The notes beneath the pieces were generated by a model that worked only from the letters and a program-made list of their open reading frames with translations, was not told the DNA's origin and searched no databases. Shown here one piece after another: positions 39,543-48,674 of a DNA stretch of 64,000 nucleotides; within the stretch, counting starts at the first letter, position 1; every line of letters starts with the position of its first letter. The position numbers were made by a program, and so were the translations under genes. The stretch is from Sulfoacidibacillus thermotolerans (GTDB taxonomy: Bacteria > Bacillota > Bacilli > Alicyclobacillales > SLC66). The DNA lies in contig NZ_MPDK01000008.1 in assembly GCF_003144315.1 (NCBI RefSeq), forward strand, positions 58,567-122,566. Reading direction: 5' to 3'.

Positions 39543-40945
39543 AGACTCGCTCCCTGTGAAAGCTTTCGAGCTCGTAAGTAATATTGAACTGTACGACAGC
39601 GTTCGATGAATGGCGGACCGAAAGACTTTAAACTAAGACGCACGGTAAGCGCTTCTAATTCACGGAGAAGAGCCTCGAGTTCAGGCGTGCTATCCTGCAC
39701 CATCCCTATGAATTCGATGGCTACTCCCACTTGTTCAAATAGACGCGCAATTTCCTCAAGTGTATAAAAACGAAGATGTGTACGATCTAAAATCCCTGCG
39801 TTTTGATAAGTCCATGTCCCTTGCAACAACCCATGTAAAATTTCGAGATGCCCTACATTCGGAATGGAAACAATGAGATAGCCATTCTCTTTTAGGTAGG
39901 GAAGTAAGTTTTTCAGCATGTGCTGCGGTTGCGCTACATGCTCGATTACATCAGCAAAAACCATTGCATCGAACCATTGGTTAGGAAACGGAAGTTGAAT
40001 CTTTCCTGCGTCGCCAATCCACACTTGATCTAGAACAGATTGCGCGTCTATGGCCGCATTTTTGTCTAGTTCTATCCCGGCGACGTAGGAAATTCCCTTG
40101 TTTTTCAGAGTGAGTCCCAGTCCCCCACAGGCACAACCTACATCTAATACGCGATCGACTTTAGGAACAAGTGCAGCTAAATCTTCACGAAGCCACAAAC
40201 TGTAAAATGGATCGACACCCCATTTTTCGATAAATTTTTGTTGATTGGTTACGAGTACGTTTCTGTACTCGGGATCTATGCGATTAGTGACGCTCCCAAA
40301 ATGATGGACATACGTATCCGCGGCAACAATCAGTTTGTACCCTGCGCGGCGGATTCGCAAAGAATAATCATCGTCTTCGTAAGTTCCTTTCCCAAATCGT
40401 TCATCAAATGAGCCAATTTCATTATAAATATCACGACGAATAAGGAGACAAAATCCAACAAGACGCAAGGTTGTGATCCATTGCTCGGGATTTGAATGAT
40501 TGTGATCCTGTGTAAAGTTATGATACTCTTCAATCGTCTGGTAGGGTTGCGGCCTGAATTGGATTCCAGAAACTGCATTAGAAACGGGGCCTACAGCTCC
40601 ATGCCGACAGTCGGCATACAGACAATGTAACAAATTATCCAACCATCTATAACTTACGATCACGTCATTATTTAAAATCAATAATTGATCGCCATGCGCA
40701 ACTGCCATCCCCTGATTACATGCGGCCGGAAATCCCCTGTTCCCCTCATTTTCAACTAAAAGAACATCATTCATCGCTCTTAATGAAGCTACCGTTTCAT
40801 CGTTCGAGCCATTGTCAACCACAATTATCTCATAGGGTGTATTGGTGAATTTTCGTATACTTTCTAAACACTGTTTCGTATACTCCCAGTGATTCAAGGT
40901 AGGGATGATGATACTCGTAAGCATTTGCTCGAATTGTCGTTGCAC
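39539..40945 (-). CDS. GT2 glycosyltransferase fused to a SAM-dependent methyltransferase
   Basis: A 468-residue two-domain protein. Residues about 8-225 are a family 2 glycosyltransferase (SIIIPTLNHWEYTKQCLESI, VVDNGSNDETV, LILNNDVIV, GSFDERFGKGTYEDDDYSLR). Residues about 245-420 are a class I methyltransferase (DRVLDVGCACGGLGLTL, DAMVFADVIEH, PYLKENGYLIVSIPN). No membrane segment is seen, so it works in the cytoplasm. The GTG start has GGGAGGAG upstream. It is the last gene of the five-gene operon and may add and methylate a sugar on a protein or glycan. The acceptor is unknown. Confidence 0.88.
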   Translation of the reverse strand: MQRQFEQMLTSIIIPTLNHWEYTKQCLESIRKFTNTPYEIIVVDNGSNDETVASLRAMNDVLLVENEGNRGFPAACNQGMAVAHGDQLLILNNDVIVSYRWLDNLLHCLYADCRHGAVGPVSNAVSGIQFRPQPYQTIEEYHNFTQDHNHSNPEQWITTLRLVGFCLLIRRDIYNEIGSFDERFGKGTYEDDDYSLRIRRAGYKLIVAADTYVHHFGSVTNRIDPEYRNVLVTNQQKFIEKWGVDPFYSLWLREDLAALVPKVDRVLDVGCACGGLGLTLKNKGISYVAGIELDKNAAIDAQSVLDQVWIGDAGKIQLPFPNQWFDAMVFADVIEHVAQPQHMLKNLLPYLKENGYLIVSIPNVGHLEILHGLLQGTWTYQNAGILDRTHLRFYTLEEIARLFEQVGVAIEFIGMVQDSTPELEALLRELEALTVRLSLKSFGPPFIERCRTVQYYLRARKLSQGASL

Positions 40946-40963
40946 GTTTTCTCTCCTCCCTCT

Positions 40964-41383
40964 CTACATGAGAACGTGTAGTGGATCGATTTGCCGATAG
41001 AGAACACGTTCAGATTCTACTTCGATCAATGTCGTACGAATTTCATAAGTTCCTATTTTGGTGGGATAAAAATCTTTGACTTCCCAATAATTACGGATCA
41101 GATCCCAAAACCGCTCTCCTAATAAAAAAGGTGACATACGCAAAGTCGCCTCTATTTCACCGTCAGGATCGACAATTTGAATTTGCTCGAGGCAACAAAT
41201 TGAAGATTCAAGTGAGCAACACCACTCGTGAACGATATAAAAAGGTGTTGAATCTCCTAAAACAATGCCATAAACCCAGTCGACAAGAGACGTTTTTCCC
41301 CCTTCATGGACAAGAGATTTGCATAAGATGCTTGTTTGTAACCGAATAAATAACACATCCGACAATTGCGATATGCTGCCCAT
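40964..41383 (-). CDS. Small protein of unknown function in the glycosyltransferase operon
   Basis: About 139 residues, starting at an ATG at 41383 with GGAGTG upstream; the ATG at 41410 would overlap the preceding gene. No signal peptide or membrane helix. The sequence alternates polar and hydrophobic residues (VLFIRLQTSILCKSLV, FYIVHEWCCSLESSICC, KIGTYEIRTTLIEVE), which suggests a beta-sandwich. It contains four clustered cysteines in WCCSLESSICC. I recognise no family with certainty. It lies 7 nt after one glycosyltransferase and 18 nt before another, so it is part of the operon. Confidence 0.7.
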   Translation of the reverse strand: MGSISQLSDVLFIRLQTSILCKSLVHEGGKTSLVDWVYGIVLGDSTPFYIVHEWCCSLESSICCLEQIQIVDPDGEIEATLRMSPFLLGERFWDLIRNYWEVKDFYPTKIGTYEIRTTLIEVESERVLYRQIDPLHVLM

Positions 41384-41390
41384 CGCAGAT

Positions 41391-42398
41391 TCACTCCGCT
41401 TCGTGCCCAATATATCCCAATTGCATTCGATAGACTAACTTTTGATAGGCGAGTACAAACGCATAGTAGTCTTCTGGTGAAAGCGAATTATGACTCGTAA
41501 ACACTTGTAACAACTCAGCTAAGGAAGAATAGGTTTGCCAACTTGCTACTGATTTAAGTAGTGCAAACTCTGTATAGAATTCACCTTTTACATGCAAAAC
41601 CCGTTCACTTACATCCATGCACTGTTGTAACATCCCCAATTGTAGATATGCATAAGCTAAGGTATACGCAGCCAATGTCCAAAATGGTGCACCCTTCGCT
41701 TGATCAACCACTCGTTTTAATGGTTGCAATGCTTTCTCCCACTGTTTACAACTAGACCATTCCACTCCTAAACAATAATTAATCCACGGTGATTCTCCAT
41801 TTTCCTTGATTTCTAACTCCAGTAAACGAAGGTTACGTTGATGTTTTTGCCGATTCTCTACGACAGCATCTAAATATCCTAAATGTTCGATTCGCATGGG
41901 CAAGCAATCAATTTTTACGTCTCTTCCATAGCGTCGATATAAACTTTCTGAAAGATCCTCATGTACTCGATGCTGAAAACGAACTTCCGGATCATTGCGA
42001 AAGAGAATAATTCGTTCATCTAAAAATGTGGTTTCATTTCGAGGAGTGGACCCGATATAACTTGCAACGGGAACTTTAAAAGCCTTTGCCTCTGTTGTCG
42101 ATAAAAAACTGTTAAATTCAGTTTGGGACATCAGCATATGGATGCGCTCATCAGCATCAATCGTTAGAATCCACTCCCCTGAAGCTTTCTCTAATGCGTA
42201 ATTTCGAGCGGCCGAAAAATCGTCTTGCCACGGAACTTCGAACACCTTACATCCATAGTCCCTTGCAATCGCTAGCGTTTCATCCATAGAACCCGTGTCG
42301 ATAAGAACCACGTCATTCGTAAGTTGCAAGATACTTTTTAGACAATCTGGCAAAAATGCGGCTTCATCGCGCGTAATAATACATACTGTCACACTCAT
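41391..42398 (-). CDS. GT2 glycosyltransferase with TPR-like C-terminus
   Basis: About 335 residues. The N-terminal GT2 domain has SVTVCIITRDEAAFLPDCL, LIDTGSMDETLAIA, DDFSAARNYAL and the DxD motif TIDADERI. The C-terminal part from about residue 195 is helical and TPR-like (NYCLGVEWSSCKQWEKAL). The ATG at 42398 overlaps the upstream gene as ATGA and is preceded by AGGGAG. This SunS/YibD-like layout, GT2 plus TPR, is found in enzymes that glycosylate peptides as well as lipopolysaccharide. The acceptor here is not known. Confidence 0.85.
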   Translation of the reverse strand: MSVTVCIITRDEAAFLPDCLKSILQLTNDVVLIDTGSMDETLAIARDYGCKVFEVPWQDDFSAARNYALEKASGEWILTIDADERIHMLMSQTEFNSFLSTTEAKAFKVPVASYIGSTPRNETTFLDERIILFRNDPEVRFQHRVHEDLSESLYRRYGRDVKIDCLPMRIEHLGYLDAVVENRQKHQRNLRLLELEIKENGESPWINYCLGVEWSSCKQWEKALQPLKRVVDQAKGAPFWTLAAYTLAYAYLQLGMLQQCMDVSERVLHVKGEFYTEFALLKSVASWQTYSSLAELLQVFTSHNSLSPEDYYAFVLAYQKLVYRMQLGYIGHEAE

Positions 42399-43816
42399 CG
42401 CCTGATCTCCCTTAACGTAGTACACGACATCAAATGATATTTCCCATACAATGCATAGTACCATTCCTCTCGCATCGCTAAACGATGCCATTGAATCGGC
42501 AGTTGCAAAAGCAATTGGCCCAAACGCTGCACCTGCCCTTCACAAGATGTAAGTGTAGCTAAACATGTAAAAAAAGATGTTGTATGGGTTAAATTGTCTA
42601 GATCAATGTAAATTTTCTTTGTCATGAGAGACTGATTAATTGAATAAATCAATCCCCATAGAGAGTTTTTGTCCCCATTTTGTACTCTGAGAAATTGAAT
42701 TCGTTCATTAACAAGTGAGTACCTTGCTTCACACCAATCACATAGACATAAATACGTTACCGCCGGGAGATAATCTGGATCATCATGTACACTTTGCTCG
42801 AAATAGATGCGCGCGTTTGTCCAGTTCCGATTTGTAAATTCAATCACACCTAGTAAAAATGCCGGTAGATAGGTCCCACACCCCGCCTGTGTTGGAAAAA
42901 CAGGGGAAGGTTCACCTAAATGCAAACATCGATCAAATGCCTCCTTAGCTAACTCCCACTCCTGTTGTTCTAGATACATATTCCCTAATAAAAAGTAGAG
43001 GTCCGTATATTCCGGGAATTCCTTGATTGCTTTTAATACAACAAGTATCGCTCGCCCAATCTGACCCGTTTGCCATAACGCAAACGCATATTTCAATGGA
43101 AGATCGGGCAGCCAATCTTGTTCTTCACTCTCAGTCTTCGATCGCATCGCTTGCTCATAGTGTTCTATCGCTGCATTTGGCTGACCAGATCTCAACCATT
43201 CATTCCCAGAATAATAATGCAAAAACCGATCAAACGGTTTCGTTTGTAATTCTGCGTGCAAAATTGCGAGATTCCTCTCCACTTTATGATGTGCTTGCAC
43301 AACAGAATCAAGGTAGCCATAATGCGTAATCATGACAGGAACTAATTGGTACGTGATATTTGGCAATTTGGGAATGCGTTCATGGATAGCGCCCGAATAG
43401 CGAAAAGATGGCTGATTTCTAAATAACCGCAATTGCGCATAGTTTAAAAAACTTGGGTTCTTGGGATCACCCACTAGATTTTTGGTAATGAAAAAGAAAG
43501 CGTCATATGATTTCTGATTAAGCAGATCACGGATAAAATCGTGAGTTGAAATCGAGAGTTCATCATCCGCATCGAGAACTAAAATCCATTCTCCATGAGC
43601 GTAAGAAAGTGCTGCATTACGTGCCTCGGAAAAATTGTCATTCCAAGAAAAAGAATAAATCTTTGCTCCAAATGACTTGCAAATTTCCAACGTTCGATCA
43701 GTCGACCCCGTATCAACAATAATGATCTCGTCAACGAGATCTACTGCACTCTGCAGACACTGGGCAATAAATTGCTCCTCATTTTGAACAATCATACATA
43801 AACTAATACGATTCAT
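42395..43816 (-). CDS. GT2 glycosyltransferase with TPR repeats
   Basis: A 473-residue protein: GT2 domain (SLCMIVQNEEQFIAQCL, IVDTGSTDRTLEIC, DNFSEARNAAL, VLDADDEL) then TPR-like repeats from about residue 190 (FLHYYSGNEWLRSGQPNAAI, YFLLGNMYLEQQEWELA). It overlaps the gene before it and the gene after it by 4 nt each, so translation is coupled. It is close in plan to the other two GT2-TPR proteins of the operon, which are probably paralogues adding successive sugars. Cytoplasmic, no membrane helices. Confidence 0.87.
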   Translation of the reverse strand: MNRISLCMIVQNEEQFIAQCLQSAVDLVDEIIIVDTGSTDRTLEICKSFGAKIYSFSWNDNFSEARNAALSYAHGEWILVLDADDELSISTHDFIRDLLNQKSYDAFFFITKNLVGDPKNPSFLNYAQLRLFRNQPSFRYSGAIHERIPKLPNITYQLVPVMITHYGYLDSVVQAHHKVERNLAILHAELQTKPFDRFLHYYSGNEWLRSGQPNAAIEHYEQAMRSKTESEEQDWLPDLPLKYAFALWQTGQIGRAILVVLKAIKEFPEYTDLYFLLGNMYLEQQEWELAKEAFDRCLHLGEPSPVFPTQAGCGTYLPAFLLGVIEFTNRNWTNARIYFEQSVHDDPDYLPAVTYLCLCDWCEARYSLVNERIQFLRVQNGDKNSLWGLIYSINQSLMTKKIYIDLDNLTHTTSFFTCLATLTSCEGQVQRLGQLLLQLPIQWHRLAMREEWYYALYGKYHLMSCTTLREIRR

Positions 43817-45285
43817 CTAAAACCCTTCTCATATTCTTCTTTTAGTTTAGATAAAAGTGAAGATTCGGGAAATTTTTCTATCCCCAAATGAATCATTTTC
43901 CTTCCTCGCTCAAATAAATAGCGTTGCACTCGTGCTTGCAATTCCCCTTCTGGATCATATTGTTCGAGAAGTTCACGCAACGATTCTCGTTCATCAAGAC
44001 AAACATACGTCAAAATCAGATGCTCTACTACGTCACTTGTTCTTTCTGCCCGTTCAAGATATTCTTTTGCTTGTTCAAACTGGTCCGATAAAGCCAGTGA
44101 GATACCTAGAAGTGCAAATTGGTTGCCCCCTGACAAAGCAGCTATCGATCTTAGATAGTCTAAAGTGGCATTACTTGTGTCTTCACGCAATAAGAAATTA
44201 GAAAAACGCAAAAAAGCTTGTGTAAACGAAGGATTCTGTTCAAAAGCTTGACGATAGGCAACAGCCGCTTCGGCAATTTTCCCTATGGCACCAAAAGAAT
44301 ACCCCATTGCAAAATAGGCACGATAGGAGGATATGCCTTTCTCAATCGTGTATGGTGGAATTGGCGGATCACCCATTTCAATACATGTCGCATAATGCTG
44401 CAAAGCAAGTATCCATTCTCCTCGTTGTGAGTAATACACCCCCTTCAGATATACTAAGTCTGTATAATCAGGAAATAATTTTACCGCTTCTTCAAGAACC
44501 TGATCTGCCTCCTCCCACTTTCCTGCTTGCATTAACGTAGAAATGTATACTTTATAAAACCGCGAAACCCAGAGCGCACTAGGATTTACCTTCTCATGTA
44601 CGGCATGAAAAACAGAAAGTGCTTGATCCAGTTGCCTGTCTCGCACGTATTCCACCCCAAGATTAAACATTCGAAATCCATCTTCAGGATGCAATTTAAT
44701 TTCACGAAGAGCAATGTCTAAATTGCGTTTCTTTTTATGTTTCTTTAACACTACGTTCTTTAAATATCCACGATGAAGCAACTCAATGTCTGAATCAAAA
44801 ATGACGCCTGGTGGATTTGCGTGTAAAATCGATTCAGCAATTTGTTCGTGGAGAGCTCCTTGATACCGATATTGTGGATTGTTTCGAAACAGACGCACAT
44901 TGAGAGACTCTTCAACCTCAATCATACCTTCCCCGTCAGTCTGATTTAAAATGTGTACAAAAAACGCATCAGCATTCGGGAATTCCTCTAGACTCCGACG
45001 AATCGAGGCACATCCTTTTAAAGTTAAAACTTCATCCGCATCAAGTACCAAGATGTAATCTTTTGTAGCAAAATGCAAACTCAAATTTCTCATTTTCGAA
45101 AAATCAGGTGTCCAAGCAACCGAATAATAGCGCGCACCGAATTGTCGCGCGATGTCTAACGTACAATCAGTTGAACCCGTATCAACCAACACAATCTCAT
45201 CCACAATCCCTTCGACACTGCGCAAACACTCAGCCAAAAAATCCTCCTCGTCACGCACAATCATACAAAGAGATATGGAGCACAT
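43813..45285 (-). CDS. GT2 glycosyltransferase with TPR repeats (first gene of operon)
   Basis: About 490 residues: GT2 domain (SLCMIVRDEEDFLAECL, VDTGSTDCTLDIA, DFSKMRNLSL, VLDADEVLTL) and a long TPR array from about residue 200 (FRMFNLGVEYVRDRQLDQA, LVYLKGVYYSQRGEWILA, FLRFSNFLL). GAGGTGA lies 6 nt before the ATG at 45285. It is the first gene of the five-gene operon and is divergent, over 168 nt, from the repeat protein at 45454. TPRs in such enzymes bind the protein acceptor, which makes the repeat protein a candidate substrate; this is inference. Confidence 0.87.
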   Translation of the reverse strand: MCSISLCMIVRDEEDFLAECLRSVEGIVDEIVLVDTGSTDCTLDIARQFGARYYSVAWTPDFSKMRNLSLHFATKDYILVLDADEVLTLKGCASIRRSLEEFPNADAFFVHILNQTDGEGMIEVEESLNVRLFRNNPQYRYQGALHEQIAESILHANPPGVIFDSDIELLHRGYLKNVVLKKHKKKRNLDIALREIKLHPEDGFRMFNLGVEYVRDRQLDQALSVFHAVHEKVNPSALWVSRFYKVYISTLMQAGKWEEADQVLEEAVKLFPDYTDLVYLKGVYYSQRGEWILALQHYATCIEMGDPPIPPYTIEKGISSYRAYFAMGYSFGAIGKIAEAAVAYRQAFEQNPSFTQAFLRFSNFLLREDTSNATLDYLRSIAALSGGNQFALLGISLALSDQFEQAKEYLERAERTSDVVEHLILTYVCLDERESLRELLEQYDPEGELQARVQRYLFERGRKMIHLGIEKFPESSLLSKLKEEYEKGFR

Positions 45286-45453
45286 TCTCAATCACCTCGC
45301 TTTGCGATTGCTTCATCATATTCACAAAATACATATATTTATGGATCTATACCTAATTTATCAAAATAACACAGCAAAATAGGTTCTCCCCCACAAACCG
45401 TCTTGCTGTATCGAATAGATTATCTTACGTCTACTTCAGAAAGGGGGACATAG

Positions 45454-46164
45454 ATGGCGAACTTTAAAGTGTTTTCAGAGGTTCCCTCGCAACTTTTAAC
45501 TCAAGTCTCACAGTCCAATGCAGCTTCTTTATTAACAACCGCCCAAAATTTAACTGCGGCGAGTCTGCTCTCACAAGTCTCTAACCTAACTGCGGCAAGC
45601 CTGCTCTCACAAGTCTCTAACCTAACTGCGGCAAGCCTGCTCTCGCAAGTCTCTAACCTAACCGCGGCAAGCCTGCTCTCGCAAGTCTCTAACCTAACTG
45701 CAGCAAGCCTGCTCTCGCAAGTCTCTAACCTAACCGCGGCAAGCCTGCTCTCGCAAGTCTCTAACCTAACCGCGGCGAGTCTGCTCTCGCAAGTCTCTAA
45801 CCTAACCGCAGATAGCTTGCTCACAGAATTAGGAGATCGCGCAGTGGTCGATGCGTCAGAAGCCGTGACGAGCGCCGTAACAACTTTCACAGGAGGGAAT
45901 ATCCTGACAGCAATTTCCCTGAGTGAAGTAACCTTTACCGTCTATAATGCAAGCTCAACTGCGGGAGCCGAAGCCGCTTTGTATCTAAGTGCTGACGGGA
46001 CAAACTTTTCTCAAGACCCCACTACCGCCACTCAAACAATTGCAGCTAGCGCTCAGTATTTCTTTGCACCTGGCCACTTTGTAAAGTACATGCGCATTAT
46101 GTACGCTGCGCAAACGGCAGGAATTACAGCCTCACTTACGATTTATACACAAGCGCATGTGTAA
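45454..46164 (+). CDS. Repeat protein with C-terminal DUF6385-like domain, candidate surface glycoprotein
   Basis: A 236-residue protein in three parts: a short leader (residues 1-31), an array of 12-residue repeats NLTAASLLSQVS (seven identical copies and a degenerate eighth, residues about 32-127), and a beta-rich C-terminal domain (ISLSEVTFTVYNASSTAGAE, AQYFFAPGHFVKYMRIMYAA) resembling DUF6385. There is no signal peptide, which fits a spore-coat or exosporium protein made in the mother cell, though other routes exist. GAAAGGGGG precedes the ATG. Each repeat offers NLT and several Ser/Thr as glycosylation sites next to a glycosyltransferase operon. Confidence 0.78.
   Translation: MANFKVFSEVPSQLLTQVSQSNAASLLTTAQNLTAASLLSQVSNLTAASLLSQVSNLTAASLLSQVSNLTAASLLSQVSNLTAASLLSQVSNLTAASLLSQVSNLTAASLLSQVSNLTADSLLTELGDRAVVDASEAVTSAVTTFTGGNILTAISLSEVTFTVYNASSTAGAEAALYLSADGTNFSQDPTTATQTIAASAQYFFAPGHFVKYMRIMYAAQTAGITASLTIYTQAHV
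45547..45834 (+). repeat. 36-bp in-frame tandem repeat array
   Basis: Seven copies of a 36-bp unit (45547-45798), differing only at a few silent third positions, followed by a diverged eighth unit to 45834. Each unit encodes NLTAASLLSQVS. No spacers separate the units. Identity at the protein level with few silent changes suggests recent expansion by slippage or recombination. Confidence 0.95.
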
Positions 46165-46192
46165 TCTAATCTGTCTCATGGAGGAGAAGGCA

Positions 46193-46906
46193 ATGCTTCG
46201 ATCGAAACATGTGGTACAGGGGATGCATTGCCCCTCTGTACATAGACATCGCCCAAAACATCAACCAGGAACTCACATGATGAAAAAATTACAAAGACAT
46301 CCCGTTCATACGTCATGTTCGTGCTTTTCATACAACAAACAACCCCAGCAAATCAAAGTGAGATTAAACGTATATCCATTGATTATAAAAAAACGATCTA
46401 AACACCCAATTGCGATCTCTACGATCCATTCTCCCGTGAGAATCAAAGCAATTGAAGAACCCATTTCTATTCGTCCCTTACAACAAAATATAGATCGTAT
46501 CACCATTTATGGGTCTAACAGCACTACCCCTATACAAACAAATGAAATAGGTCGTATTGTATTGTCAGGAGAAGTTACGGCATCGCCTATCGTATATACG
46601 GAAAAAACATTCATAGGACTTTACTCACAAAATCAAATTCAATCTTTACCCGCACAAGATATTTCAGTACAAACCAATCTTTCCTATGCCATTGTGAATC
46701 GATCAGAAAATCCAGTGACCATTTTTTTAGAAATTAGCCCTAACGATAAAGACTATGCCCCTGATTCGGAAGTCACCGTATCTGGCTTTACAACGCAAGC
46801 TCTTACCCCTATGCGATTTTTACGGTACGCAAAAATATCTTTTCAGTCCGCAAAAACTGATCAATCGGCTATATTTGACATTTATTATCAAGCTCAGTCT
46901 GGCTAA
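46193..46906 (+). CDS. DUF6385-like protein, partner of the repeat protein
   Basis: About 237 residues from the ATG at 46193, with GGAGGAGAAGG just upstream. The N-terminal 60 residues are basic and rich in His, Cys and Lys (HCPSVHRHRPKHQ, HTSCSCFSYNKQ). The middle is beta-rich. The C-terminal part (LSYAIVNRSENPVTIFLEISPNDKDY, LTPMRFLRYAKISFQSA) matches in plan the C-terminal domain of the preceding protein. It follows that gene by 28 nt, so they form one unit. No signal peptide. Function unknown; probably a structural or anchoring partner. Confidence 0.72.
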   Translation: MLRSKHVVQGMHCPSVHRHRPKHQPGTHMMKKLQRHPVHTSCSCFSYNKQPQQIKVRLNVYPLIIKKRSKHPIAISTIHSPVRIKAIEEPISIRPLQQNIDRITIYGSNSTTPIQTNEIGRIVLSGEVTASPIVYTEKTFIGLYSQNQIQSLPAQDISVQTNLSYAIVNRSENPVTIFLEISPNDKDYAPDSEVTVSGFTTQALTPMRFLRYAKISFQSAKTDQSAIFDIYYQAQSG

Positions 46907-46979
46907 TAAACAAAATGCGAAAACGCAATTTGACTTGTCAGTGTGACAATAAAGTTATAATAACGGAAAATAAAAATAA

Positions 46980-47013
46980 CTACCGTCAGAAGGCGACTCG
47001 CTTCCAACGGTAG
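46980..47013 (-). terminator. Intrinsic terminator after the HNH-like gene
   Basis: CTACCGT and ACGGTAG enclose an inner GAAGGCGACTCGCTTC stem-loop. On the minus strand the stem is followed by TTATTTTTATTTT. It begins 7 nt past the stop of the HNH-like gene and may serve the convergent DUF6385-like gene as well. Confidence 0.75.
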
Positions 47014-47020
47014 TACAACT

Positions 47021-47545
47021 TTACTCAACTGCTTCAGGCAGCTCTTTTTTGATCGTTTCCTCAGCATGTTGTAAAGTCTCTTCACTCTGAGGCACTGCAT
47101 CAATTCCTTTTATTGATAATTTTTGAATGAGAAAGATAGGAAAAGTTAGCTCGTGTATCCCGATTCCACTCTCTTCATCCCGATGATCAATCCCGATATG
47201 ATGCGGCTCACACAATACGAGTAAGTTTCTGATATCGTCAGGAGATTTCAGGGGAATGTTTCTTAATAAATGACCATATCCATAAGGATCCCATTCTTCG
47301 CAAAATGCTTTTACCTTATTCCAGTCAGCAAGATGCGCTAGACTCCACTCAATTCCATAATGGTGAACCTGTAGACGCTCTGTTGTCCCGCAAACCCAAC
47401 ATCTATAGTGGCCGTCTTCCTGTAAACGTTCTTTCGATTTGCGAAACTCTTCAGTCTCCGTTCGTTTTGCATGTTCTGGTATAATTACGAGTTCGCGCAA
47501 AGAGCGAAGCATCGTATGTTCTGGAACAGTCGACAAGGGTCCCAC
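47021..47545 (-). CDS. HNH-endonuclease-like zinc protein
   Basis: About 174 residues from a GTG at 47545 with AAGGAG 7 nt upstream; a longer frame to 47608 lacks a good site. The core shows CWVCGTTERLQVHHYGIEW, then NLLVLCEPHHIGIDH, the Cys4/His pattern of zinc-bound HNH domains, where the HH of the first motif holds the general base. A nuclease activity is family inference. It is a single gene with no methylase or phage genes nearby. The function in the cell is unknown. Confidence 0.65.
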   Translation of the reverse strand: MGPLSTVPEHTMLRSLRELVIIPEHAKRTETEEFRKSKERLQEDGHYRCWVCGTTERLQVHHYGIEWSLAHLADWNKVKAFCEEWDPYGYGHLLRNIPLKSPDDIRNLLVLCEPHHIGIDHRDEESGIGIHELTFPIFLIQKLSIKGIDAVPQSEETLQHAEETIKKELPEAVE

Positions 47546-47671
47546 CCCATCTCTCCTTAAAATGTTACTCTTAATATATGAGAGAAAAGGCAGGACGGAT
47601 TGGACCATAGACTCTTCATTAAACGCCTGATATCATACCCACTCATAGGATTTTTTGAAGTCACAAGCAAT

Positions 47672-48646
47672 TTACTCTTGAAACTGGTAGCCAAGCTTTC
47701 CCTTGGCAAATCCTCTTGCAATATAGAGCCAAGATCCCCCACCACCTGCTCCATCATTTGAACAAATAATCAATTGATCCGTTCCTGGGATAAAAGCAGG
47801 ATGAGTTGATCGAAGCATATGCCCCTGTTCGCGACCAGGCAATAAAATTTGTCCGATGGGAACGCCGCTCTTATTGAAGACAAGTACTCTCCCTTGTTCA
47901 TACATTGCAACATAGAGATTATCATCACTGTCTATGCAACAAGAATCTGGTCCTAAATATCCCGTAAAATAATAAGGAATAGACGCTCCAAATGGGGGAA
48001 TCGTAATTCCATCTTCCATTAATTCAACACGATGTAAGCGATTGGCGTTTGTTTCAGTAATCCAAAGTACTCTTTCATCCGTACTTAGAGCAATCCCGTT
48101 TGGGACCGCTAGATTGTTCAAAATAGGAGAGATTTCCTGAAAATCAGGTGATACATAATATACACCCCCAGTTGGATTCGTTGAATATCCCTTAAAATCT
48201 GTAAAGTAAAATCCACCCTTATGGTCAAATACCATGTCATCAATACAATAACCAAGCGAATCCGGGAGAATCACTTCTCGATTTGAGCCATCTGGTTGTA
48301 TTGCAAATAGTCCACCCGTACTTTTAAAATCACCTAATGAACAGATGAACAATCTTCCATCTTTATGAATCTTAATCGCCGCTGGAGCAAGTGAGTTTGG
48401 CCCTACAATCGTTGTGATCACTTTTTCGGGGAGCATGACTTTAAAGATCTGCCCTCCAAAAACCTCCAACAAATAGAGATTACTTGCACGATCAAAACAT
48501 AGTCCTTCTAATTGCAAACTTGCTTCAGAGATTTGGAGCCAAGGTTCCGCAGTAATTGTCTGAAGATTTTTTTCGCTCGCTAAAAGAGGTACTGGATTTC
48601 TGATATCCTCCGTATACACGAGCGCCGGAATGTCCGTTGCATCCAT
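47672..48646 (-). CDS. SMP-30/gluconolactonase family protein, putative lactonase
   Basis: A 324-residue six-bladed beta-propeller: [24 protein letters not shown] (N-terminal metal Glu), [43 protein letters not shown] and [17 protein letters not shown] are typical. The family binds a divalent metal and often opens lactone rings. AAAGGAGAG precedes the ATG, and the gene follows the MFS transporter by 28 nt, so they are co-transcribed. In the context of a degradative HMG-CoA reductase the substrate could be mevalonolactone. No signal peptide is visible, so it acts in the cytoplasm. Confidence 0.8.
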   Translation of the reverse strand: MDATDIPALVYTEDIRNPVPLLASEKNLQTITAEPWLQISEASLQLEGLCFDRASNLYLLEVFGGQIFKVMLPEKVITTIVGPNSLAPAAIKIHKDGRLFICSLGDFKSTGGLFAIQPDGSNREVILPDSLGYCIDDMVFDHKGGFYFTDFKGYSTNPTGGVYYVSPDFQEISPILNNLAVPNGIALSTDERVLWITETNANRLHRVELMEDGITIPPFGASIPYYFTGYLGPDSCCIDSDDNLYVAMYEQGRVLVFNKSGVPIGQILLPGREQGHMLRSTHPAFIPGTDQLIICSNDGAGGGGSWLYIARGFAKGKLGYQFQE

Positions 48647-48674
48647 ACTTATCTCTCCTTTGATTTATCCGCTC

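Noticed and set aside
45547..45834. CRISPR-like regular 36-bp repeats
   Set aside because: The units abut without spacers, stay in frame inside a gene, and there are no cas genes nearby.
45501..45890. Long minus-strand open frame with repeats opposite the DUF6385 gene
   Set aside because: It is the mirror of the 36-bp repeat array. The plus-strand frame has the ribosome site and a recognisable C-terminal domain.
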